A DNA stretch of 64,000 nt, taken from Costus lasius. Taxonomy: Eukaryota; Streptophyta; Magnoliopsida; Zingiberales; Costaceae. Every line of letters starts with the position of its first letter. Position 1 is the stretch's first letter. The position numbers and the translations under genes were made by a program. Location of the stretch: positions 15,458,501-15,522,500 of the forward strand of contig CM050447.1 of NCBI GenBank assembly GCA_027563935.2, read 5' to 3'. Positions 35,742 through 46,263 of the stretch are shown here, piece by piece. A model generated the notes under the pieces. The model was not told where the DNA came from. It was given only the letters and a program-made list of their open reading frames with translations, and searched no databases.

Positions 35742-36167
35742 AGCTGGAAAAAAACTCTTAAGCGCCCGAGGGCCGCCCTCAGGCGCTTAAGTGCCAAACA
35801 CGGGGTCCTCTCGTTTTTAGCCTAAAAATATTTTTTTAAGTTTTTTTTAAGAAATGATGTACAACTTGTAAGTTATCCAATGGTATCAATATTAGGATAT
35901 TTTTAATTACATATATGTATAAAATACCTTAATCAATAGTAGATTTTTTTATAAAGTGAATAGTATTTTTTGTCTTATATGTGATATTGGTTAGGGTATT
36001 TTATATGTATACGTAATCTAAAATACCCTAATATTGATATCATTGGATAGCTTACAAGGTGTACATCATTTCTAAAAAAAACTAAAAAAAAAATATTTTT
36101 AGGCCAAAAACGGAGGGACCCTATTTTTGGCACTTAAGCGCTTGGGGGCGCTTAAAAGGTTTATTCG
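35742..36167. mobile_element. 426-bp fold-back MITE
   Basis: The two halves are inverted copies of each other, about 190 bp each. Both carry 'cttaagcgc', 'gtgccaaa', 'gcctaaaaatat', 'agaaatgatgtac' and 'atatcaatattag' blocks in mirror order. The 5-bp target duplication AGAAG lies at 35737-35741 and 36168-36172. It has no coding capacity. The transposase family is not certain. Confidence 0.8.
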
Positions 36168-36274
36168 AGAAGCTAAAGGCAGTGAGGGATAGGTACATGA
36201 TCTACGATTACTGCCGCGACGCCAAGCGATATCCCAGTGGGTTTCCTCCCGAGTGCGCCTTGCCCCTCAACTAA
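36168..36274 (+). pseudogene. XTH pseudogene, piece 4 (exon 3 end)
   Basis: It completes the broken gene through [11 protein letters not shown] and FPPECALP to the stop at 36272-36274, matching 45183-45288. The 3' flank stays alignable for about 60 bases. Confidence 0.9.
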
Positions 36275-36334
36275 TTAAATTGATCCTGTTACTTATATTA
36301 ATTTATGTTAATTTGGTGGAAATTTTAATTGACT

Positions 36335-37080
36335 AGACAATTCAAGTTAGTCGTAAATGGGTATGTGCGCTGTGACACATGACCTGATTAAGTCAATTTA
36401 AATACGGTATATTTAATTAATTAGGTCAAATTATCTAACTCGAATGCGACTCGAATATAATCAAGTTAACTCGACACTACCCGAATAACTCGTTTATTAA
36501 ATATGTTATTTATTAACTCTATTTACTTGACCCGACATGACCCGATTATAAATTTATTATTTATATTTTATATATTAATAATAAATTGATAAAAATTTAT
36601 AAAAATTTTGGCTTACGATGTGGGCAAAAATTTTGGATTAAAAAAAGGTTAGAAGAGATTTAAGCTTATGAGCTAACATTAGGAATTGGGCTGCCATATA
36701 TTTAAAATTTATATATGTAAACATATAATATAATCGAGTTAAACGGATTAACTCGTTTATAACCCGACACGATCCGATTATTTTCTGATCATAACGGATT
36801 AACCAATTTATGACTTGAACACGATTATAGTTGATCCGAACCTACCTAACTTCGTATCAAATCGGGATGGATCAGCAGGTCAAGTCAAGTTTTGTCATGT
36901 CTAAGTTTTATAAGTCGTGTTAGATTATATACGAGTTGAACTATTTATAACTCTTAAATGATTATAATTAATTCGAACTCGCTTAACTTCGTATAAAGTC
37001 CGGCTGAGTCAGTGTGTTGGGTCAGTGGTGCCGTAGCTAAGTTTTGCTATAATTAATTGGCTACCAAACCTTAGGATTGG
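36335..37080. repeat. AT-rich repeat-like spacer between units
   Basis: No gene is seen. Variants of 'aacccgacacgatccgatta' and 'aactcgtttat' recur in both orientations, a composition common in old non-autonomous plant DNA elements. It lies where homology to the 3' flank of the intact XTH ends. Borders are not defined. Confidence 0.35.
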
Positions 37081-37298
37081 TAAAAAGGAAAACTCATCTT
37101 TAGGCCACGTGGCCAATATAATTTAGCGCATGTGTCTAATTACTGGGTCTTCAACATTTTTTTAAGGGGAATGGAACAAACTTGAAGAGAAGTCAGAAAC
37201 TCATTCAATTAAAAGAAAAAACTCGTCTTATTTATGAGTCAAGATTAATTAAGTAAAACAATAAATCACAAGCTTTATGCACCACCATCTTTCTCCTC

Positions 37299-38944
37299 CT
37301 ACTCCATGTACCTCTTCCAGTACCAATGTTGCTTCCACACCTTATCGGCCATCTCATCGATCGGAACACCCTTCGTCTCTGGCAATAAGAAGACGACGAA
37401 GAGCCCCATGACAAAGATCCATGCAGCAAAGAAGAAGAAGAAACCTGATCCCATATGACAGAGCATGGATAGGTAGGCTTGAGCAATGATGAAGGAGAAG
37501 AGCATGTTGGTGCTGACTGCGAAGGCAAATCCTGCTGTTCTCGTCTCCAATGGAAATGTCTCGCTCGGTATTAACCAACCCAGAGGCCCCCATGACCACG
37601 CGAAGCTCGACACAAAGACGCATACTAAGATCACCACTCCGATCGCCACAGTCCGGTGGAGGCTATTGTCCGCATTCAAGTAAACTTCCAAAAGAATCCC
37701 GATTATACTCTGTTTTTGCATTTAGAAACAGTTAGCACAGGAAAGATTATGTATGATTTTGGTGGAATTAGAGGACTAACCTGGGAGATGAGCATCTGGA
37801 CGCAGGCTTCGAGCAGGAGAAACCTCCTGCCGGCGCGGTCGACCGTCACGATGGAGACGACGGTGCAGAGCACGTTCACGGTCCCGGTGATGATGGCGGA
37901 GAGCAGCGACGCGTCGTTCTTGAAGCCCATCGTCTGGAACAGCGCGGGCCCGTAGAACATGGTGGCGTTGATCCCCGTAAACTGCTGGAACACCTGCATC
38001 ATCACCGCGATCACCAGCTGCGGCCGGGTCCGCCTCTTCAAAAGCGTCCGGAACGGGTGCTTTACCTCCCGCGCCTCCTCGCAGGCGCGAGCGATCTCCC
38101 GGAACTCGGCGTCGATGTCGTCAGTGCCGCGGACCCGGCGGAGCGTGGCGCGGCCCTGGTCGGCCTTTCCGCGCTCGATGAGGCTGGTGGGGGTCTCGAC
38201 GATGAGCAGGGATCCGAAGCAGAGGATGGTGGCGGGGACGCCGGCGAGGCCGAGGGAGAGGCGCCACCCCCAGGGGTGGATTTTGGACGTCCGGTAGTTC
38301 ACGATGTTGGCGATCAGGATGCCGATGGTCACGTTCAGCATGAACAGGATGTTCAGCGCGCCGCGGATCCTCACCGGGGCAATGTCGGACAGGAACAGAG
38401 GAACCGCCTGGTTGGCGAATCCCACGCCCATGCCGAGGAGGATCCGCCCGATGATGAGCATGGCGAGGTCTCTGGCGGCGGCGCCGAGCACGACTACGGC
38501 GAGGAAGAAGATGGACGCCGTCTGCATCGTCCGCCGCCGGCCGAACTTCGTGCAGCACTTGGAGGCGACGAAGCTGGAGACGAGGGCGGCAAGGTACAGC
38601 TACGAGACGAAGAGCTGGAGCCCCTGGTTGTCGTACTTGCAGTAGTTGTTCTCCTTCGCCTCGTGCTTCTTCACGAACACCACCGGGAAGAACTTCTCCA
38701 GGAAGTCGTCCATTGTCGCAACCCCTCCTGTGCGTGGCATCGAACAAACAAATATTTGACTTTTAACAACTCGAAGAAGATGATGATGATGAATCAGCAG
38801 ATGAACGCACCGGAGATTCCGATGTCGTATCCAAACATCAATCCTCCGGTGGCGGAGATGATGCCGCAGACAACGACGTAGGACGTGATCTTTCCCTTCG
38901 CACACCTGGCCGGCGTCAGAAGCCGATAACACGACAGCCGGCAT
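37299..38944 (-). pseudogene. STP-type sugar transporter pseudogene (unit 2 copy)
   Basis: Duplicate of the gene at 2885-4553. Exon 1 is 38811-38944, exon 2 is 37781-38727 and exon 3 is 37299-37709, with all splice sites kept. Three lesions are seen. One extra base in the GGGAAAG run of exon 1 (near 38893-38898) shifts the frame after about residue 16. A TAG at 38600-38602 replaces a Ser codon in exon 2. A TAG at 37299-37301 removes the last eight residues. Some motifs are better kept than in copy 1, for example VDRAGRR. The long open antisense frames across it are by-products of GC3 bias. Confidence 0.9.
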
Positions 38945-41240
38945 TTTCAGCAGGAACTGAGTGATTATTCAATCCGCAGCTTCTGAAAATCTTGATCTTG
39001 ATGGAGATCGATGGAAGGGAAAGATGGATGGATATATTGGAAAATTTTTCCTAGGCGGGGTATCAATGCACAACACCTGATGCCACTTGATAAATCAAGT
39101 TATACAAATTTTAAATCAGTATCGAAAAATTTTGCTAGGTGGACCTGCCTAGGAAAATTTTTCGATATATTGTTGATTATATGGAAGGAAAGCAGATTTG
39201 AACAGTTAGTGGCGGATTCGAACCAGAAATCATTGATGGCTAGGATTAAAATTTGTATCTTGATGCTTGGTTAATATTAATTATTTCCTAAACAATTGGA
39301 ATTTCTAATTCTGCAACTCCCCAGAAATATTGTTTCCGTTGACAATTCCGAGATTCTTTTCAAATGTCAATCGAGGACTCTTGGTGCACATGGGACTTAT
39401 AGTCAATAAAAAATGTTACGCTATATTTTATATTTTTGTAATCATGTAAGGTTAAACATGATTTATTATAATATTTTAAATACTTTGGGCAATTTCTTAA
39501 AGTTAAACAAAAATATACTCTTTAAAAATCATTAAATTAAATATCATGTTTAGTTTTTTATGTATACATTGTAACGTGCACAATCAAAACTTGGTTCTTT
39601 TAAAATGTTAATTTATATCTTATATTATTTTTTTAAATAAAAAAGAAATTGCTAAATTACTTATGTTTTTTTTAATTAGGATAAATAAATGTTAATTGAA
39701 TTGAATTAGGATCCAATGGATAATGTGTGATGTATGTAGCTTCTTTTAGAGAGAAACTGATAACTTAGAAGCAAAAATTTTAGACGCTAGAAGATAATAT
39801 TTTTTAGTTTCTATCACCTTTTGCTTTTATAGAGGTGGGGCCAAATAAATCCTAAGTAACTTGATTTTCGTGTCTTAGCTTATGCTTCCAATTAAAATTA
39901 TATTTGACAAAGAACTCATACCATGTGCCTAGCATTTTGACATTTTTTTACATGATAAAATAAGTGTATTCCATATTATCCATCTTCTCAACGAATTAGG
40001 TCCCAAATATGACTTTCTAGACTTAAGATAGTAGATGATAACCAACATCTCCTTCTCATTTTACTTAAGTTCAACGAATGTGCCTCTTGCAATAGGACCC
40101 ATATGGCTTAAGGCAATATAAAGTCAAGAAGGCACAATATAATATAGTTGTTTTGAATGGATATATTCAACTTAGTCAACTACCCAACTTGTCATGTTCT
40201 ATCTATAGAAGGTTCAGATTCTAACCATCTAATTGGGATAAATGCACATTGGATTCATCGAGTTTGAATCAGTTCAATTTATGTTTAAGCTTAATGGGAT
40301 ATTAATACCTAATACCTTATATCTAATTAAAAATACAAATAAAATTTTAATTTATCCAAATTCCTTGACTAATAAAGTATAAAATAACTATTATGCAAGT
40401 ATATATAGTTATTTAATGTATAAACTTATATTTTTATAAAATAATTTTAAAATAAAAAGAACAAAAAATGTTTTATTTTATAGAATTGGGTAGTTGTGGG
40501 TACCTATTAAAATATTGTTATGTTATATAATGGAGTAATTGACTTAGGTTTGTGTATTAGGTAAAAAAAATTAGGACCGAACTTATTGTTATAACTATAG
40601 TTTATTTTAGGTAGGTTTGTGTACTACTTAACTACTACTACAATGACACAATTAATCTTCACATACATAGATAGCACTTTGAATTTATGTGGCACAAATA
40701 TTATGCTTGATAACATAAAACATCGAACAAATAACTGATATCAAAGTTTAATAAAGAGTACAAAAATATATTCATATTGTAATTTGGGGATATCAAAGTT
40801 TAATAACTGATATCAAAGTTTAATAAAGAGTACACAAATATTATTGTAATTTGGGGATAAAAGAGTGAGCGGGGAACTAGGGTTTCAAATTCGGGGGTGA
40901 GATTTGCCCGGAAACCCTAGCGCGATCACGTTCCGGTGTTCCGCCGAACGGCCCTGAGACAACAGATAAGCGTTATTTTTAGACCGTTCCGACCGGGGCG
41001 TGATACCTTACATCAAAAAGAACAAATAGGCATACACTAAAAGGTCTAAAAGGGTTATGGCCATTGAGCAAAATCACCACTTGGTACTATCTAGACTCGT
41101 TAAAATCTTCGAGATGACATAAAGATTTTCTCTGTCCAGATGGTTAATTTTTACTCAAGTCTCAAGATGGTGTGATCAATGCAAATCGTAGCCTGCGTCT
41201 TGGAATCTTGCCATCCGACCTAGCTTGACACACGCTATCA
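38945..41240. other. intergenic region of duplication unit 2
   Basis: Homologous to 4554-7540 in unit 1 but with its own insertions: a 125-bp MITE at 39039-39163 and about 230 bp at 40770-41010 ending in the LTR-like 'accggggcgtgata'. It lacks the 975 bp found at 5210-6185. No gene. Confidence 0.6.
39039..39163. mobile_element. 125-bp MITE with 8-bp target duplication
   Basis: Inverted ends around 'gaaaatttttcctaggc' and 'gcctaggaaaatttttc'. The target duplication GATATATT lies at 39031-39038 and 39164-39171. Unit 1 keeps the empty site with a single GATATATT at 4640-4647. An 8-bp duplication fits hAT-type elements. Confidence 0.85.
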
Positions 41241-43950
41241 CTTGATATTGATAAAATATATGTATAATCATGCTTCATGTTAGAAAATATGAAATACAAT
41301 ATGCATCTTTCAACTTGTGACAATAAGCTCGGTGGAATAATCTTCTTTAACTTTACGAACACAGCAATCCAAACCCATGGCTAATCCATCTGCAATAGGT
41401 CAATTAGTTGTCACAATCTTTAAATATTTTTTGATTAATCATCCAATGCAGAATAACGATCAAATTAATGCAACAAACAAATAAAATTTATTCTGCACCA
41501 AAGATCTATAAGCAGAGAAACCAATTAGTGGAAGCAATAAAGATTTGGATATGCAAATTGAATCTTGACCAAAACACTTTAGCCTCTTTCTTTTATGGAT
41601 GAAACCTCTTTTGCTCGTCTCATTCTAGTATTATTATTGAGAACCAAAAGTCTTTTACCCGCTTGTCTCACAGGCAGGACGAAGAAAGAAATTCACACCT
41701 TTTACTTTTATGCACCAAGGATTATTTGTGTCAATGTATTATTCTTCTAATCTATAATAATACTGGACTATGTACGATTAAAATTAATCTTATTATTCCA
41801 TAAATATTAGTTTAAGTATTTATATTACATTGATATCTAGGAAAACTATAATAAAATATATTTTATTATATAAATAATAATAAGATATGTGTTAAAATTA
41901 TCATCAAATAAAGAGGATGCTCCGGCCACGGGAGAGACTTGGCGGGAAGCGACGAGAAATCGAGAATGGGTGATTATCAGGTTTCAGGTAAAGCATGGAG
42001 ACATCGTATGGAGAATATGAGTGACTGTTGTTATCGGGATACAAGATTATTTTTAACACTTTAAATAATAGCATATGAATCAATTCATGGTACCTGAAAA
42101 TGTAACCCTAACCCTTTGCGGACATTCCTCGAGCATCTTCTGTTCTTCCGGTATCTCCGTTGCCGGTGATGGCGCCGACCCACCTATAGTGGTCACGGTG
42201 GTGCTGCCTGCAACGGAAGGACCTCGGATGGCAAGTCGGAGAGCAGATGCATTGTTTCATGCCCGCCATCGAGGGATTCGCCTCTTTCACGCTCGTCGGC
42301 AGATCGCGATGGCCGCGGATCCGGCGCCGGACTGCGTAACTGCAGGGAAGCAAACCACGGCACATGATCCGTCGCACCTGGCGGTGGCAGAAGGCCGCGG
42401 AATTTCACAGGAGTTAGAGGAAGTGGTGGGATCGCGGATAAATGCTTGCTTTAGTGGGCGTTAAGGAATTGTTTGCGGTGGCTGCATCTGCGTGGAATTG
42501 GGGCAAGAAAAGGAACCGTCGCCGCCCTAATTTGGCTTTTGGGGTTGCGTTGTGTTGTGGCCTCTGTTTTGCTTCCGTCTCTTACCTTCGATTCTCCCAT
42601 TTCAGGGCATCAGAAGAAGATGCCTGTGCCTTGTCACTTGGCTTTCTTCGATACGATTCCTCGTGCTGCAGATTAATCATTAATGGTGTGACACACTCGA
42701 CCTTTTTGCCATGCTGATGAGGCGTCGATTATTCCCACCCACTTGGAAGCCCACACTTGTGAGAAAAATGTTCATTCTTACTTTAAATTTGTATTTTAAG
42801 GGATATGGATAACTTTAATATAATCTTGCCAAGATTCTAAGATAAGTGTTGCTACGTCTAATATTATTTTTTTAGGTCTAATTCTATATAATTAATCCTA
42901 ATTACACGTAAATAGTAATTTTGACACATTATAAAAATATAATTTCTCTTGCTAATGGATTTCTTTTCATGGATTCCTATTAGAAAATCAATTTTTTATG
43001 GCTTTTTTATTAGATAACGATATGAAAAAAGTAATTCGTACCATGTTCATGAATGCATGCCAGCCGGGTAAGCAGATAGACATATGAATGTCGATTGTCA
43101 TATCATATCATGTCATACTGATGGCTGGCATTAGGTCAGATTAATTTTGAATCATCACATGTGTTAACAGAGACAGGCTACGTACTGACCGTGATCCATG
43201 CATGCATGTATCATGTATGCACCTCCCATTCGATTTGACGTGGATTTGTTTACTGCATTGCTTGCCAGCTTCAATGGCTTACATTACAATATTATATATC
43301 TATTATTGTGCGAATTCCAATCAAATAATTCAATTGAAAAAAAATAAATTACAGTATATTATAATTCACAGAAATTTGCCACCCCAAGACAGAAGAGCAA
43401 TCATGCATCAATTGAAGAGGATAAGAAGGTAGGTCTAGGTTACAACTACATTAAACACACATCTCTACCTGTGCCATCATAAATGAAAGGGATTCATATT
43501 GGAAGCAAGAGCCAAATGACCTAATTTAAAATAAAAAAAATTAAAATTAATAGAATGAAGGTTATTATATTTTTCTTACTTTCTATGTTGGACTAAACCT
43601 AAATATAATAATCGTTGCATAGTTAAGGCATGTGGGACTAAACTTAACTTTCACTAATCCTAATTAGAGCATACATTGGAGCATCATTTAAAGCTCCTTT
43701 ACAGCACAAACAGTGTTGTTTCGTCTTTAGAACAATGCTTATAATTATATTATAAATTCCACTAACAAGATATTGGGCCCAAGAAAATGAGACAAAATTC
43801 AGGTCCGAAAGTTGTATGTTTGAAGTTTTAAAGGGCTAAGTTAGCTATACACTATTCCATTTAAAAGACTAAGCTATACACATGTTTTACTTCGCCAGAG
43901 CGTTACATTCTCATGTCTGAGTTATATTATTGTGTAATTTCGTAATCTAG
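41241..43950. other. upstream region of intact XTH, with a GC-rich island
   Basis: Mostly AT-rich DNA without a recognised gene. At about 42100-42680 the composition becomes GC-rich and several short frames stay open in both directions (for example 42075-42464), but I recognise no domain and see no clear splice structure. Unit 1 has lost this whole stretch. Confidence 0.4.
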
Positions 43951-44180
43951 TTTATCGCGGTATAATATTGCGGCGGGCGCCCAATGATATGGAACAAGCA
44001 TCTGCGCGTGCGCGCGTAGTACTAGGCAGATAGATAGGCTCTCCCACGTCGCCGCCATGACCAATAATTGTAAACTCTGGCGCAGCTAGTCAACGACGGC
44101 AGGTCAACTACGCAACTTACTACGTTGCTCTCTGCCCACTCATGCCTTCTCGGAATACAGCTGCACGCCATCTTCCGCAC

Positions 44181-44187
44181 TATAAAT
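44181..44187 (+). promoter_or_regulatory. TATA box of XTH
   Basis: TATAAAT lies about 100 bases before the start codon, a normal distance in a plant promoter. An ACGT-core element (CCACGTC) lies near 44045 and could bind bZIP factors. Confidence 0.6.
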
Positions 44188-44284
44188 CAATTGTGCCGCA
44201 AATCCTTCCTCCAAATTCGTCTCTCACATTACGCACCCTTCCTTTAGATCATCTCTAGTAATCTACAGCCAGGCGTAGACGTCC

Positions 44285-45288
44285 ATGGGGCCACTGTCCC
44301 TGCTTCGAGCTTTGTTCGTCGTTGCGGTCGCCGCCGGCGCTGCCTCCGCCAACTTCTTGTCGGACGTGGAGTTCAATTGGGGCGACGGCCGGGGCAAAAT
44401 ACTGAACAATGGCGAGCTGCTTCAGCTGAGCCTCGACAGAGCCTCCGGCTCCGGCTTCCAGTCCAAGAAGGAGTACATGTTCGGCAGGTTCGACATGAAG
44501 ATGAAGCTGGTGCCGGGGAACTCCGCCGGCACTGTCACCACTTACTACGTGAGTATATATATTTCTCCGTCGCTAAGTATATTCATTATCTGGGATCTGA
44601 ATGATTTGGGCGGCGCAGCTGTCGTCGCTGGGGCCGGCGCACGACGAGATCGACTTCGAGTTCCTGGGCAACGTCAGCGGGCAGCCGTACGTGCTGCACA
44701 CCAACGTGTACGCGCATGGGAAGGGCGACAGGGAGCAGCAGTTCTACCTCTGGTTCGACCCCCGGCTGGCCTTCCACACCTACTCCATCCTCTGGAACCC
44801 TCAGCAGATTGTGTAAGTCGATTACAAATTCAAGCAAGAATCGATCGATGAATATGCATCGCGTGATCATCTGATGCTTAAATGCCGGAACTTGCAGGTT
44901 CTATGTGGACGGGACGCCCATCCGTGTGTTCAGGAACAGCGAGAGCATCGGCGTGCCGTACCTGAAGAGCCAGCCGATGCGCGTCTACGCCAGCCTCTGG
45001 GACGGCGACGACTGGGCCACCCGCGGCGGCCTGGACAAGACGGACTGGGCGCAGGCGCCGTTCGTTGCCTCGTACCAGAGCTTCGTGGCCGACGCCTGCG
45101 TCGCCAGCGCCGGCGGGAGCTCATCGTGCTCGGCGACGCGGGCCAATTGGTGGGACCAGGGGCTGGATGCCACCGGGGCCCAGAAGCTGAAGGCGGTGAG
45201 GGACAGATACATGATCTACGACTACTGCCGCGACGCCAAGCGGTATCCCAACGGGTTTCCTCCCGAGTGCGCCTTGCCCGTCAACTAA
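44285..45288 (+). CDS. XTH: xyloglucan endotransglucosylase/hydrolase, intact, 3 exons
   Basis: Secreted GH16 enzyme that cuts xyloglucan and joins it to another chain during wall loosening and growth. Exons are 44285-44548, 44619-44812 and 44898-45288, giving 282 residues, normal for XTH. A signal peptide of about 22 residues ([17 protein letters not shown]) precedes mature [15 protein letters not shown]. The catalytic block [10 protein letters not shown] has its nucleophile Glu98 and acid/base Glu102. The N-glycosylation site NVS follows at 106, as usual in the family. The C-terminal XET domain has [11 protein letters not shown] and ends ..[11 protein letters not shown] and [11 protein letters not shown] broken duplicate is scattered over 7544-36274. 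Exons are strongly GC-rich. Whether endotransglucosylase or hydrolase activity dominates cannot be told, but lack of an obvious loop insertion favours transferase. Confidence 0.95.
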
Positions 45289-45680
45289 TTAAATTTATCC
45301 TGTTATTTATATTAATTTATGTTAATTTGATGGAAAATTTAATTAAGATGGTATATATGTATGTGTAGGCTACATAGCTGTGGTTCCAAAATAATTTCCC
45401 TTAATCATGTATTATATGGGTGATAATTTAAGTAATTATATGTTAATTACTTATTTGATTATGTTTTGCATCTAAGTAGATGAATAAAATTTTTGAATTT
45501 GGTGGGATTTAATCCTAAAATTTTAAACAAATTACACGTCATATTAATATAATTTATTTATAATTCATCGACCCTAATTAAAAGCTAGATGACATGGCTG
45601 ACCTGATATTTCCCGATATGCTGCTGTGTAACAATAGGCACACATTGGTTACCGCATCGCGCAGCAAAACGCCTCAGTCC
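45289..45680 (+). other. XTH 3' flank
   Basis: AT-rich 3' UTR and flank. A possible polyadenylation signal AATAAA is at 45483-45488. Nothing else is recognised before the MULE. Confidence 0.5.
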
Positions 45681-46263
45681 CTCAGGTCTGAAAAAAATTT
45701 CTATTGAAGGTCCAATAGAGCCATCTTAGGTTGGATCCATCCCAATCGTCCATTTTTTATTCTAAAATAGGTAGAAAACAGAGCAACGTTTGCTCCCGTT
45801 AACATTTCTCTTCCCTCATTAAACCCTTCTCTCTCCTCCATAAACCCTTATTCTTCTCTCTCTTCACTCGAAACTTCTCCCTCTTCCCTGAGAAATTTTT
45901 TTCGACTATTTGGCCTCTCATCGTCGCCTTGCCCTCGTCGCCTCTGCTCTTGCAATCGCCGGCATATTCCACACTCCTCTCCTTCGTTGGACTTCTCTCC
46001 TCACTCTTCTAGGCTTTCTCCTATCTCGTTACGGTGAAGAAAGGAAGCCCTAGCTGTAGCGCTGCCATTTCTTTCTGCTCACTTGATTTCGCCGCTGTTA
46101 GAGATCACCACCAACCCTAGAAAGGTAACTTCTATCTCGTCCTAACCGCCGCTTGCCCAGCCGACTTCGCTACTATAGAAGATTGTTCATCGCCAACCTA
46201 GGTTTGGCGATGCTCCTGTCATTTCCTCTAATTTCTACAATATAAACCAAAAGTTGATGGTCG

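Noticed and set aside
42075..42464. 129-codon frame as a gene
   Set aside because: No recognised domain, and overlapping frames on the other strand are equally open. Reported only as a GC-rich island.
44285..44851. 188-residue frame starting at the XTH start codon
   Set aside because: It reads through intron 1 and leaves the XTH frame. The GT-AG splice model restores a full-length GH16 protein.
44586..44870. Minus-strand frames opposite XTH exons (also 7718-7963, 44930-45212)
   Set aside because: Shadows of GC-rich exons without domains.
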